Shown here piece by piece: positions 32,411 through 40,977 of a DNA stretch of 50,533 bases. The notes beneath the pieces are model-generated. The model was given only the letters and a program-made list of their open reading frames with translations, had not been told where the DNA came from and ran no database searches. Position numbers and translations under genes: made by a program. Numbering within the stretch: the stretch's first letter is position 1; the number at the start of each line of letters is the position of its first letter. Source of the DNA: Willaertia magna (taxonomy: Eukaryota > Heterolobosea > Eutetramitea > Acrasida > Naegleriidae); assembly GCA_902984215.1 (NCBI GenBank), contig CADWAF010000514.1, forward strand, positions 1-50,533, written 5' to 3'.

Positions 32411-33898
32411 ATGGAACTAGCAATTGATACTACAGGGAATCAAAACTCAATTCCTTCTCAATTATTATCGGTTTCGCCTATGAAAGTTCAAAAGAATGAT
32501 GTACATAACAATAACATTTCTTCAGGAAATAATAGGATAAAAAAGACTATGGGTGGAGGAGGTGGAGTATTCATGACTGAGGTTATTATTAAAGAATATC
32601 AACCAAATGAAACAGCAAATCATCTACCCTTAGATAAACCAATACCTGTACATAAAGAAGTACCTACTGCACCTCAACAAGATTATACTAAGTTTACACA
32701 ACAGGCTTCAATAGCAAAGAAAATAACAGGGTCTACTTTTCCACCTGTACAGAATTTAACTCAAACTTCAAGTATACTGCAAAAAAACAATTTAAATAGG
32801 GTGCCTTTCCATAACGCAATTGATCACAAACTGGGAAGATCAATTGTTGTTCATAATTTAAAGGACTCTCAATTTACAAATGGAAACAGAAATTTACCTA
32901 AGCAGAGAGCTGATGCTTACAAAAACTTTAAGAAAGTAAATAACATGAAGACTATAGAACAACTTGCAGAGGAGTTAAACAAAAAGGATAATTTCGAACA
33001 TGATTTCTCTCAGCATTCTTTGGAGAAGGGACAAAGCTCCACCAAAAAAACCACTAGAAGCCTTCAATTACTCAATAAAAAGATAGAACATGATTTAATG
33101 AGTGACGCTATCTCAGTTAAAAGTAGTTCTACACTGAAACTGGAAAGTAATGATGACACATTGTCTACTACTTCCTCAAGGAAGAGCAACAGATCTCGTA
33201 AGTCTGAGTTTTCAATAGGAAGTGACGCAGATAGTGATAGAATTCGCCAACTTGAATCGTCTTTAAGAGAAGAAGAAGAATCAAGGAAGAACGTAATGAA
33301 GACGTTAGAAGAAATCCAAAAGAAACAAGAGTTTCTTCTAAGTAAATTAAGTTCTGAGGAGAGGGAGCATTTTGAAAACCAATTTGATGAAATGTCAACC
33401 TCCAACATTCTGATGGCCAGTGAAAATAACGAAAATACTGCTCCAACACAGCCTTTTAAAGCAGAAAACATCAATTTAGAAACAAATGTAATAGAACACC
33501 TACCTTTAATCGAAAAAACAATTCCTGAAATACAAAATGTTGGAGAAAACAATAAGGTTGTCGAAGAAGAGGTGGCAACAAAGTCTGTAAGGTCATATAA
33601 ATCTTCAAAATCAGGCAGGTCCTCCAAATCTAATGGTTCGTCCACGTCGAATTATAAACACGAGCAAAAATTAAGGAAATTAATTAAGGATATGTTCCAC
33701 ACTATTATTAAAACAGATTCCATTATCACTACAGACCAATCTCAACAATTTGCCCAGTTAATAGAGAAGTACCCACATTTAATTAGCGAGCAAGATAAGG
33801 AATTATTTTATCAAAAACATAACGATCCAAGATTTAATGGTCACAGTTTCAGAACTCTATTTATTACAGACCACAAAGGCAACATTATATTCCAATAA
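32411..33898 (+). CDS. Low-complexity Ser/Lys-rich protein with a short coiled coil, unknown
   Basis: The protein has 495 residues. The first 230 residues are hydrophilic and Asn/Thr/Gln-rich with a MGGGGG run. Residues 270-320 (SDSDRIRQLESSLREEEESRKNVMKTLEEIQKK) form a coiled coil. Residues 395-420 are a Ser/Lys-rich stretch (VRSYKSSKSGRSSKSNGSS), a likely phosphorylated or RNA-binding linker. The last 75 residues, from about KLIKDMFHTIIKT onward, look folded and contain hydrophobic helices. No known domain was recognised. It is intronless and has an E2F-like element upstream. Its stop lies 22 bp from the stop of the convergent membrane-protein gene. Confidence 0.7.
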   Translation: MELAIDTTGNQNSIPSQLLSVSPMKVQKNDVHNNNISSGNNRIKKTMGGGGGVFMTEVIIKEYQPNETANHLPLDKPIPVHKEVPTAPQQDYTKFTQQASIAKKITGSTFPPVQNLTQTSSILQKNNLNRVPFHNAIDHKLGRSIVVHNLKDSQFTNGNRNLPKQRADAYKNFKKVNNMKTIEQLAEELNKKDNFEHDFSQHSLEKGQSSTKKTTRSLQLLNKKIEHDLMSDAISVKSSSTLKLESNDDTLSTTSSRKSNRSRKSEFSIGSDADSDRIRQLESSLREEEESRKNVMKTLEEIQKKQEFLLSKLSSEEREHFENQFDEMSTSNILMASENNENTAPTQPFKAENINLETNVIEHLPLIEKTIPEIQNVGENNKVVEEEVATKSVRSYKSSKSGRSSKSNGSSTSNYKHEQKLRKLIKDMFHTIIKTDSIITTDQSQQFAQLIEKYPHLISEQDKELFYQKHNDPRFNGHSFRTLFITDHKGNIIFQ

Positions 33899-33920
33899 AA
33901 TTAATAATGGAATATACTCA

Positions 33921-35486
33921 TCATTGTAAATCTTCTCCAGTCTTTCTTAATCTACTCTTGGCAGCTAATACAGCTTGTAAACTTATTCCTGATGTTGGTT
34001 TCTTATCTTTAGAATTGTCAACAGTTACTTTTGGTTCTTCGGTTTTCTCTGACAATTCTTTTTCCTTTTCTTCTCTCTTCATTTGTAGGGCACCCTCTAC
34101 ACCATGTTTCTTCTCTAACTTTGCAAATTCCTCTAACTTTTCAAAGTTATCTTCTTTTGGAACATCTAATTTATTTAAAGTATCCAAATTATTAATTAAA
34201 CCAACAATATTACTTTCTTTAGTTGTCTTTTTTCTAACATTTCTTTTAATATTCTTTCTTCTTTCCAATATTTCTTTGTTAGACTTTTCAATTACTTGAT
34301 TGGATACTTTGTTATTGTTACTTTCTTTCTTCAATCTTTCTCCAATGATACCAGTTGCTTCTTCTGAAATTTCTTTCTTTTCATATTTTGGAACAGATGG
34401 AGTAATTGTATTTTGTTTTGTTGATTTAGAAACATTTCTTACAATAGCAGAAGGTGATAATATTGTATTTTGCTTTTCTTCTGGGAAAGAAATAATTCCC
34501 TTTGTATTTTCTAAATTCTCTTTAATATTGACTTTAGCAATAGTTTCATTTAAAACATCTTTGTTAGGAGTCATTTGTCTTACTAAATTACTTGCAGAAA
34601 TATCATCTTTTTGAACCGGTGGTAACACTACTTTTGGAGTTTGAATAGATTCCACTTTCTTCTTTTGAATTGGTTTTTTAACGCCAGTTGATGTACTAGT
34701 GACAGATGAAATTTTATTATCCTTTGTAAAATTAATATTTACATTCTTCTTAAATAGTTTTTGTATTAATTGTTTTTGTACAAATGGAATTAATAATAAT
34801 TGTGAAATAATAAAAAATAAACTTTTTAAAATAAATGGAAAGTAATTATTAAAAATATATGTAAATATAAAACTTGAAATTAAATAAAAAAATAAAACTT
34901 CTTTTGTCATTAAAAATACATTAAAAGTAAATAATTGTAAAGATTTTGTAATTTTAATTGAATTATTAATCCATTTATTATTATTTTTTAAAAGTAATAA
35001 ATTTGGATGTAATACAGTAAAATAGAAAAATATAAATCTTAATAAACATTGTGAAATAAATAAATACAAAAATAAATATAATGTTGGTACCATTTGATTT
35101 TGTAAAGATATAAAATAATATCCATCAATAATTACACTATCTACAATTTGATAAATAAATAAAATATAAAATGACATTTTACTTTCTTGATAATTATTTT
35201 GTAAAGGTAATGGCGGTGGTCTAATTAAAAAATAAATACTTGTTAAAATTAAATAACAACCAATAGATATAAATAATGTTCCTAAAAAATAATTTAAAAT
35301 TATTTCTAAAACTATTTGAAATAATATTGGTGATAAAATTGTAAAAAATTGTTCATCTGTCATTACTTTAACTGATTTACTGTAATGAACGAGAAATGAA
35401 TAATATTTATAGTAAAATGATGTACAGTGTAGAAGATGGGGTAGTAATAGATTTAACATTTTTTTTTGAAGGATTAATTCGATCAT
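33921..35486 (-). CDS. Multi-pass membrane protein with basic cytosolic tail, unknown
   Basis: The protein has 521 residues from the ATG at 35486 (the frame extends two codons further with TTG). An in-frame ATG at residue 42 (MTDEQFFTILSP) is another possible start. Residues 45-245 hold about six hydrophobic segments (LFQIVLEIILNYFLGTLFISI, MSFYILFIYQIVDSVII, LYLFLYLFISQCLLRFIFFYF, FFYLISSFIFTYIF, LKSLFFIISQLLLIPFV). The remaining 270 residues are hydrophilic, Lys/Glu-rich and partly helical, ending SGISLQAVLAAKSRLRKTG. This split between membrane domain and charged tail fits an organelle membrane protein with a cytosolic binding tail. No transporter or enzyme signature was recognised. It is intronless. 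Confidence 0.7.
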   Translation of the reverse strand: MIELILQKKMLNLLLPHLLHCTSFYYKYYSFLVHYSKSVKVMTDEQFFTILSPILFQIVLEIILNYFLGTLFISIGCYLILTSIYFLIRPPPLPLQNNYQESKMSFYILFIYQIVDSVIIDGYYFISLQNQMVPTLYLFLYLFISQCLLRFIFFYFTVLHPNLLLLKNNNKWINNSIKITKSLQLFTFNVFLMTKEVLFFYLISSFIFTYIFNNYFPFILKSLFFIISQLLLIPFVQKQLIQKLFKKNVNINFTKDNKISSVTSTSTGVKKPIQKKKVESIQTPKVVLPPVQKDDISASNLVRQMTPNKDVLNETIAKVNIKENLENTKGIISFPEEKQNTILSPSAIVRNVSKSTKQNTITPSVPKYEKKEISEEATGIIGERLKKESNNNKVSNQVIEKSNKEILERRKNIKRNVRKKTTKESNIVGLINNLDTLNKLDVPKEDNFEKLEEFAKLEKKHGVEGALQMKREEKEKELSEKTEEPKVTVDNSKDKKPTSGISLQAVLAAKSRLRKTGEDLQ

Positions 35487-35759
35487 CTTCAACTTGTCAA
35501 TTGTGAAAAGATGACGAATGGATAAGCTTATAAGGATCTCTAACTTTCACTTAGGGAACAGTTGTAAAACATTGCCAATAATTTGTTACACAAACAACAA
35601 TTTTCTTACTCGTTGCTTGTTATTTATTATTCAGTTGTGTAGTACTGAACCAATTACTAGACAACACCCTTAACAGCTTTGCAAAGGATTTGACTGCATG
35701 CTTCATTACAGAAACAAAAAGATCAGAATATCTTTCCTGTCAAAACTCAAAAAATTAAA

Positions 35760-37389
35760 ATGGGAAACTCACCATCTGCGTCACCAAGTAACCAATCCTT
35801 GTTAGTAAACACCAAAACATCATCACAAGATGGTTCTAATGATAATTTAGAACAACCACTAACACCAAATACACATAGTAGAAGAATTGAAAATTTTCTT
35901 GTTGACACTACCCACTCACAACAAAATGAACATAAAGTTAAAATACTTCTTCTTGGTATGGGATCTTCAGGAAAAACTACAATAATTTCCAAACTAAAGA
36001 AATACATCTCGGAACAATCTAACCAAGATAGTTTGAAAGAGGGTTTGGAAGATAAAACTTTTTTTAATAAAACGTTTACTGATATGTATGTTTTTATAAT
36101 TATAATTATATTTAATGAAATTTAAAAGTATTCATTTTCATGCTTTGAATGGAATAAAACAATTGATATTAGCTTCAGAGAAATTAGATATAAGTATTAT
36201 ACCAAGACATGGAAATCAAAAGGAAGCAATTGAACAAGCAATTCTTAAACTGAGAACCTTAAACTTTTGTTACGGAGAGAGTGCTTTAAATAGAGAAATA
36301 GCCTCCCAAATGACATTACTTTGGAATCAAAAAGTAAGTAATTATCTTCCATTCAACGTTTACCAAAATCTAACGCATTATCCTTATTTTTTTTTGGCGG
36401 TAAAACCTCTTTATCTACGATTATTTTAAAAAGGGATCTCAAGAGATTTATGAAGAATTTTTAGCCTTTAAAGAAAAGAATAATAATAATGGAGGTATCG
36501 GAATTAGTAAACATCATAAGAATGATGATGATATAAAGAATGTAAGCGCTGGAGAATTTAGTTGTTTTACCATTTATAAAGATTTATATACATTAAAATA
36601 TTTTATGGATAACATTGATAGAATATCAGAAAGTGGATATATACCAAGTGATGAAGATGTAGAGTATTGTCAAAGACATTTAAGAGAAGATAAAAAAGGT
36701 ATTGAAGAAATTGAATTTGAATTTAGTGGATCAAAATTTATAATTTATTGTGTTGAAGGACAAAATAATGATGGTCGTAAATGGCTTTTCTTATTTCAAG
36801 GTGTAGATATCGTTTTATTTTTATGTCCAATAGGTGATTATGATTTAGTACCTGAAAATTTGGATAGACAAAATATTGTTGTAGAAAGGTAAGTATATTT
36901 TAATTAATTTTAATTTAATTTATTGTTTAATTTAGTTTAAATTTCTTTAGTAAAATGTGTAATTCAAAATGGTTCAGAACTACTCCAATTATATTATTAT
37001 TAACAAAATGGGATTTATTTCAAGAAAAAATTTCAAAAACTAGCATAAATGTATGTTTTGAAGATTATGCAGGTGGATGTGACTATTTACAAAGTTTAAA
37101 GTTCATATTGAAAAAGTTCAATAAGGTAAGAGAAGATTTGGGAGAAGAAACAAATACAAATATTTATCAACAAGTTGTAACAAAAGATATTTCTTACAGT
37201 GACTTGGCAAATAATATTGGGGGATGTTTGAAATCAATTCTTTACGAACAAAAATCATTAAAACCAAAACAACATAAAGAACTAACAAGTCCTGAGGTAC
37301 AACAGCACAACACTACAATACAGTCACCAAGAAACGGAGAGTTAAAGAACAAATTATTTTCTGGTTTAATTAAAAAACTGAAAAAGTAA
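35760..37389 (+). CDS. Divergent heterotrimeric G-protein alpha-like protein (four exons)
   Basis: Exons are 35760-36085, 36129-36333, 36434-36888 and 36951-37389 with introns of 43, 100 and 62 bp, giving 474 residues. MGNSPSAS at the start fits an N-myristoylation site. A 55-residue disordered extension precedes the P-loop GMGSSGKT (66-73). The helical domain and the GRKWLFLFQGVDIVLFLCP segment (Galpha: RKKWIHCFEDV..IIF) identify the family. Switch II reads YCVEGQN where Galpha has DVGGQ, so the Mg-associated aspartate is lost while Gly-Gln remain. The base-recognition motif is TKWDLF instead of NKxDLF. Receptor and beta-gamma coupling are therefore doubtful. It is longer than the usual 350-360 residues because of the N-terminus and insertions in the helical domain. 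Confidence 0.8.
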
Positions 37390-37449
37390 TTTTGTAAAAA
37401 TTTTGTAAAATTTATTGTGTAGTTTATAAATATACAAGTATTATTTTCC

Positions 37450-39027
37450 TTAATCCTTTAATTTTTTATGTGATGGCTCTAGCAAATCTTCATCATCCTC
37501 AAATCCTTTTCGCTTATTAGAATTAGAACAGTGATTATGTACAAATTGATTAATAGAAGAATCGAACAAAGCATCCCCTATCATCCATTGGTCTTGATCT
37601 GAATCATAAATTTTATCAAAAGCATCACCACAAATAGCACATTCTTCTTGTTGATTTGTTAATGGTATATAATTATTATTTTGTTTTTCTACATTGTTAT
37701 TAGATACGGAGTTGTTAACAGACTCCCCAAATAAAATTACACCTGGGCATTCTACAGCAGTATCTATGGTTCGTTTTGTGTCTGAAAGGATCCAATCATC
37801 TTCACTCACTCCCCACTTTCTTGATAAAACTTCGTTCTTGGCTAAAAATTGATTATTAAATTGGTGTTCATCTAAATGTTGATTCAATTGTTTCATAGTT
37901 GGAAAACGAGCCCCACAAACACTACATTGCTTTGGAATTGCATCGTACAACTTGCTTACACTTGTAGGACGAATATAATTGGTAGGTTGTGGTAATGAAA
38001 TATTTAGAGTGTTGGTGGTAGCAGTGGTGATTGGTGGGTTGTTGGTTTTATTAAGAATTTGTACCAGCCAATCAATGTTAGCTGGTTGTGTATTGGTAGT
38101 ACTACTTGTATTAGTGGTAGTTACTACAGGGGCATGCACATTCCTATTAGAATTATTGCTGCTGTAAGGAGAGATCATCGAAGCCTTTTGAACATTTTGT
38201 TGTTCCATCGCTCCAAGCTTTCCAGTTAATTGCTTTAATAAACCTGCAGTTTCATCTTGCATTAAAATATCAACCTTCTCAGGATCTTCTAATGACTTTG
38301 TTAATTTTAAAAGTAATTCCTTAGTTTCCTTTTCAAAAGAGAAATTAGAATGATTATTCAACAATAAATGATCCACCGTCATAGTTGTATTATTATAAGC
38401 ATTAATAAAATCAAATGTACTAACCTCTGAAGGCTTGAACTTGTTTGGATTTACATAAATTTGAGGGGAAGATTCAACTAATTGTTTATATGCTTTACTT
38501 TGATATGGTCCATAAGCTGGTATTTTTCTAATCTTTTGTTCAATTTCATTAACTAGATTGGCTCCGAAGAATGGAATCCAAGTTTTTAAGAGTTTTAGAT
38601 ATTTGGCTTGAACAGAGACATCAGTTTGAGCCTTAAAAGCATAATAAAAGATATCTACAATGTTTTTAGAGAATTCAGTTAAATATACACCTCCAATGTT
38701 CTTTATTATTGAATCTAATAGATATAAGCAAGGAAGTTTTATATTATTTGGTGCGGTTTTTATTCTTACTTCAATTACTTTTGCAATTTGTTTATAATAT
38801 TGAATTTCTTCCTTTGCAATAGTTGTAAGATTTTGTATGTGGGGTAAAGAATTAAAAGTTAGATCTCTTTGGAGTGCTTGAGCATATTCTTTAACACTAT
38901 CGGGTAGAGTTTTACTATTAGAAGATTTTTCGGAAAGTTTGCTTGAAGAAGAAGCTTTACCCACACTGCTAGCAAGAGAATGATTGTTAGAAGAATACAA
39001 AGTAGAGTTTATTTGATTTTGTAGCAT
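37450..39027 (-). CDS. PCF11: Pcf11-like pre-mRNA cleavage factor subunit
   Basis: The protein has 525 residues. A CTD-interacting domain spans about 45-170 (VKEYAQALQRDLTFNSLPHIQNLT...PCLYLLDSIIKNIGGVYLTEF), which binds the phosphorylated tail of RNA polymerase II. A C2H2-type zinc finger (CSVCGARFPTMKQLNQHLDEH) and a second zinc-binding module (CAICGDAFDKIYD...HNHC) follow, the arrangement of Pcf11 in cleavage factor IIm/IA. It should act in 3'-end cleavage and transcription termination in the nucleus. The linker is Asn/Thr-rich, and the C-terminus has a basic nuclear signal (SNKRKGFEDDEDLL...SHKKLKD). The gene is intronless and somewhat shorter than yeast Pcf11. It is divergent from the START gene across a promoter with a GGCGCC palindrome. 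Confidence 0.9.
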   Translation of the reverse strand: MLQNQINSTLYSSNNHSLASSVGKASSSSKLSEKSSNSKTLPDSVKEYAQALQRDLTFNSLPHIQNLTTIAKEEIQYYKQIAKVIEVRIKTAPNNIKLPCLYLLDSIIKNIGGVYLTEFSKNIVDIFYYAFKAQTDVSVQAKYLKLLKTWIPFFGANLVNEIEQKIRKIPAYGPYQSKAYKQLVESSPQIYVNPNKFKPSEVSTFDFINAYNNTTMTVDHLLLNNHSNFSFEKETKELLLKLTKSLEDPEKVDILMQDETAGLLKQLTGKLGAMEQQNVQKASMISPYSSNNSNRNVHAPVVTTTNTSSTTNTQPANIDWLVQILNKTNNPPITTATTNTLNISLPQPTNYIRPTSVSKLYDAIPKQCSVCGARFPTMKQLNQHLDEHQFNNQFLAKNEVLSRKWGVSEDDWILSDTKRTIDTAVECPGVILFGESVNNSVSNNNVEKQNNNYIPLTNQQEECAICGDAFDKIYDSDQDQWMIGDALFDSSINQFVHNHCSNSNKRKGFEDDEDLLEPSHKKLKD

Positions 39028-39084
39028 TTTTTTTTGAATTTATTTTTAAAAAAGATTTTTTTTAAATTTATTATAACAAAAAAT

Positions 39085-39098
39085 AAATGGCGCCATTT
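39085..39098. promoter_or_regulatory. 14-bp palindrome AAATGGCGCCATTT in a divergent promoter
   Basis: A perfect palindrome centred on GGCGCC lies in the 109-bp spacer between the Pcf11-like and START-domain genes, roughly midway. In an AT-rich spacer this is conspicuous and symmetrical for both genes. It resembles a dimeric E2F/DP-like or other factor site. Function is inferred only. Confidence 0.4.
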
Positions 39099-39136
39099 TT
39101 TTTATTGAAGTTGAATTCCCGAAATTTGATGAAAAA

Positions 39137-40050
39137 ATGTCCAAGAATTTATTTCAAACACCAAACCTTACAGAGATAGTTTCAAACTCTTTTGATAAAT
39201 TTGAGAATTATGGATTTACACTGTTGGAAGAAAAGGATTTTGAACACCTTGAAAGTGAAATAAATGATGAAAAGAAAGAATATGAATTATTATATTCACA
39301 AGATAATGATAATAGAGTAATGTGGAAAAAGATGAAAGGAGAAGGAAGTAAGCATGATGAAGATAATTCTGGATTAACGATTAGACATAAATATAAAATG
39401 GTAGTTCCATATAATTCACAATTATTTTATGATGTTTTACGTTCATATGAACATCGTTATCTTTGGGTGAGTAAAAATAATATATCACAAAATAATTATT
39501 AACTTTAAATAATCTATTTTACAACAAAAAGGATGAACGAGAGGGAGGAAGAGAAATTTTACAAATTTTTAATGTTCCAAACAAACCTCAAAATCAAGTT
39601 GTAGAATATTTAGTAAAGAAAGGTAATTTATTAGTAGCAACAAGAGATTTTGTAACAATTAATGCTGAGAAATATAATGAAGAAGATAAATCTTATTTAT
39701 TAATTGGTAAATCAATAGATCAATATCCAAAAGAATCAAAATATCTAAGGTCTACAATTTTATATTTAGGAATGAAAATTGTACCAATTAATGAAAATTC
39801 TTGTGAATTTTATTGTGTAACTCAAGTTCACCCTCGAGGCTGGATTCCACTCTGGGTTTATGAATGGGTTTTACAATTTTTACCAAAAGAATTTCATCAA
39901 CTTACGACAAAAGCTTGTCAATTAAGGATTGAACAAAACTATCCTTCTTTTATAAATTACTATCAACTCTACAACAAACCCAATAACAATACCCAACCAA
40001 ATAATGCCACTAGTACTTGTGACAACAACGATAACAACATTGAGCAATAA
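39137..40050 (+). CDS. START-domain lipid-binding protein (two exons)
   Basis: Exons are 39137-39466 and 39532-40050, with a 65-bp intron that starts GTGAG, giving 282 residues. The middle (about 55-240) matches the START fold: VMWKKMKGEG, TIRHKYKMVVPYNSQLFYDVLRSYEHRYLWDE, NLLVATRDFVTIN, SYLLIGKSID, CEFYCVTQVHPRGWIPLWVYEW and FHQLTTKACQLR. Such proteins bind a sterol, phospholipid or sphingolipid in a cavity. No targeting sequence is visible, so a cytosolic carrier is likely. The C-terminal 30 residues are Asn-rich. The next gene starts 59 bp after the stop on the same strand. The ligand is not predictable. Confidence 0.85.
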
Positions 40051-40109
40051 ATTAATGCTAGCTCGCACTCTTGAAAATACATCAATCCATTCGCCAGTCA
40101 TCAAAAAAA

Positions 40110-40889
40110 ATGTTTTTTCAATACCCAAAAAGAAAAACATTATCCATTCTAAAGAAAAATAATCATCTGTTAAAAAATTTATTTAACAATTTTAACATCA
40201 ACAATAATTATCAAAAAAAACAAATGTCCATGTCCTCCGATAGTATGAACAATAATATGGTTCCATCTTCTTGGTTTACACCAACTCATGCAAAGAATTT
40301 AATTCAATTCTTAAAAATTGTTGGCAAATTAAAACATACTTTACGTACAGGATGGGTTGATTATAAAGTTGAACATCCAGAATCAATTGCATCTCATATG
40401 TATAGAATGAGTATAATTTCGATGTTTTTATTATCAAATAAACAACAATTAGGAGATATTGATATTACAAAATGTTTAAAGATGACATTAATTCATGATA
40501 TTGCTGAATCTATTGCTGGAGATATTACTCCACATCAAGGTGTCTCAAAAGAAGAGAAATTTAAATTAGAAAGTGATGGAATTGAAACTTTAAGGAAAAC
40601 TTTATTAAAAGATATTAATGATGATGAAATAAATAAAGATTATATACAAACTGTTAATGAATTATTAAATTTATGGTATGAATATGAAGAAGCTAAAACT
40701 AAAGAAGCAATTATTATTAAAGATATTGATAAATTTGATATGGTTCTTCAAGCTTTAGAATATGAACAAAATCAAAATAGAACTTTAGATACTTTCTATG
40801 AAACAACTAGAGGAAAGTTTGAAACTGGTTTAGCTAAAACTTTAATGGAAGAAATTTATAAAGAAAAGGAAGAACAATCTAGAAAATAA
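40110..40889 (+). CDS. HD-domain phosphohydrolase, HDDC2/YfbR-like 5'-deoxynucleotidase
   Basis: The protein has 259 residues from the ATG at 40110; an in-frame ATG at 40224 would give 221. The HD domain keeps the metal ligands: ESIASHMYRMS (His), MTLIHDIAES (His-Asp) and IKDIDKFDMVLQALEYEQN (Asp). This set is typical of the HDDC2/YGK1/YfbR family, which removes phosphate from deoxynucleoside monophosphates. Length and motif spacing fit the family. The extra N-terminal 38 residues are basic and lack acids (FFQYPKRKTLSILKKNN), as in a mitochondrial presequence. A 36-codon upstream ORF (40055-40162) overlaps the first start and ends before the second, so leaky choice between two forms is possible. 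It lies downstream of and very close to the START gene. Confidence 0.85.
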   Translation: MFFQYPKRKTLSILKKNNHLLKNLFNNFNINNNYQKKQMSMSSDSMNNNMVPSSWFTPTHAKNLIQFLKIVGKLKHTLRTGWVDYKVEHPESIASHMYRMSIISMFLLSNKQQLGDIDITKCLKMTLIHDIAESIAGDITPHQGVSKEEKFKLESDGIETLRKTLLKDINDDEINKDYIQTVNELLNLWYEYEEAKTKEAIIIKDIDKFDMVLQALEYEQNQNRTLDTFYETTRGKFETGLAKTLMEEIYKEKEEQSRK

Positions 40890-40935
40890 ATCTTCTAGGT
40901 AAGCCTAGTTAATAAAATTTATATTTTGTAAAGAA

Positions 40936-40945
40936 TTGGCGGGAG
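40936..40945 (+). promoter_or_regulatory. GC-rich element TTGGCGGGAG upstream of the GCKR-like gene
   Basis: TTGGCGGGAG lies about 33 bp upstream of the ATG. It is one mismatch from the E2F-type TTGGCGGGAA, in either orientation of the consensus. It is listed as a weaker member of the same motif group. Confidence 0.25.
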
Positions 40946-40977
40946 TTTTGTTAAAACATTATGGAATTTAAAAAAAA

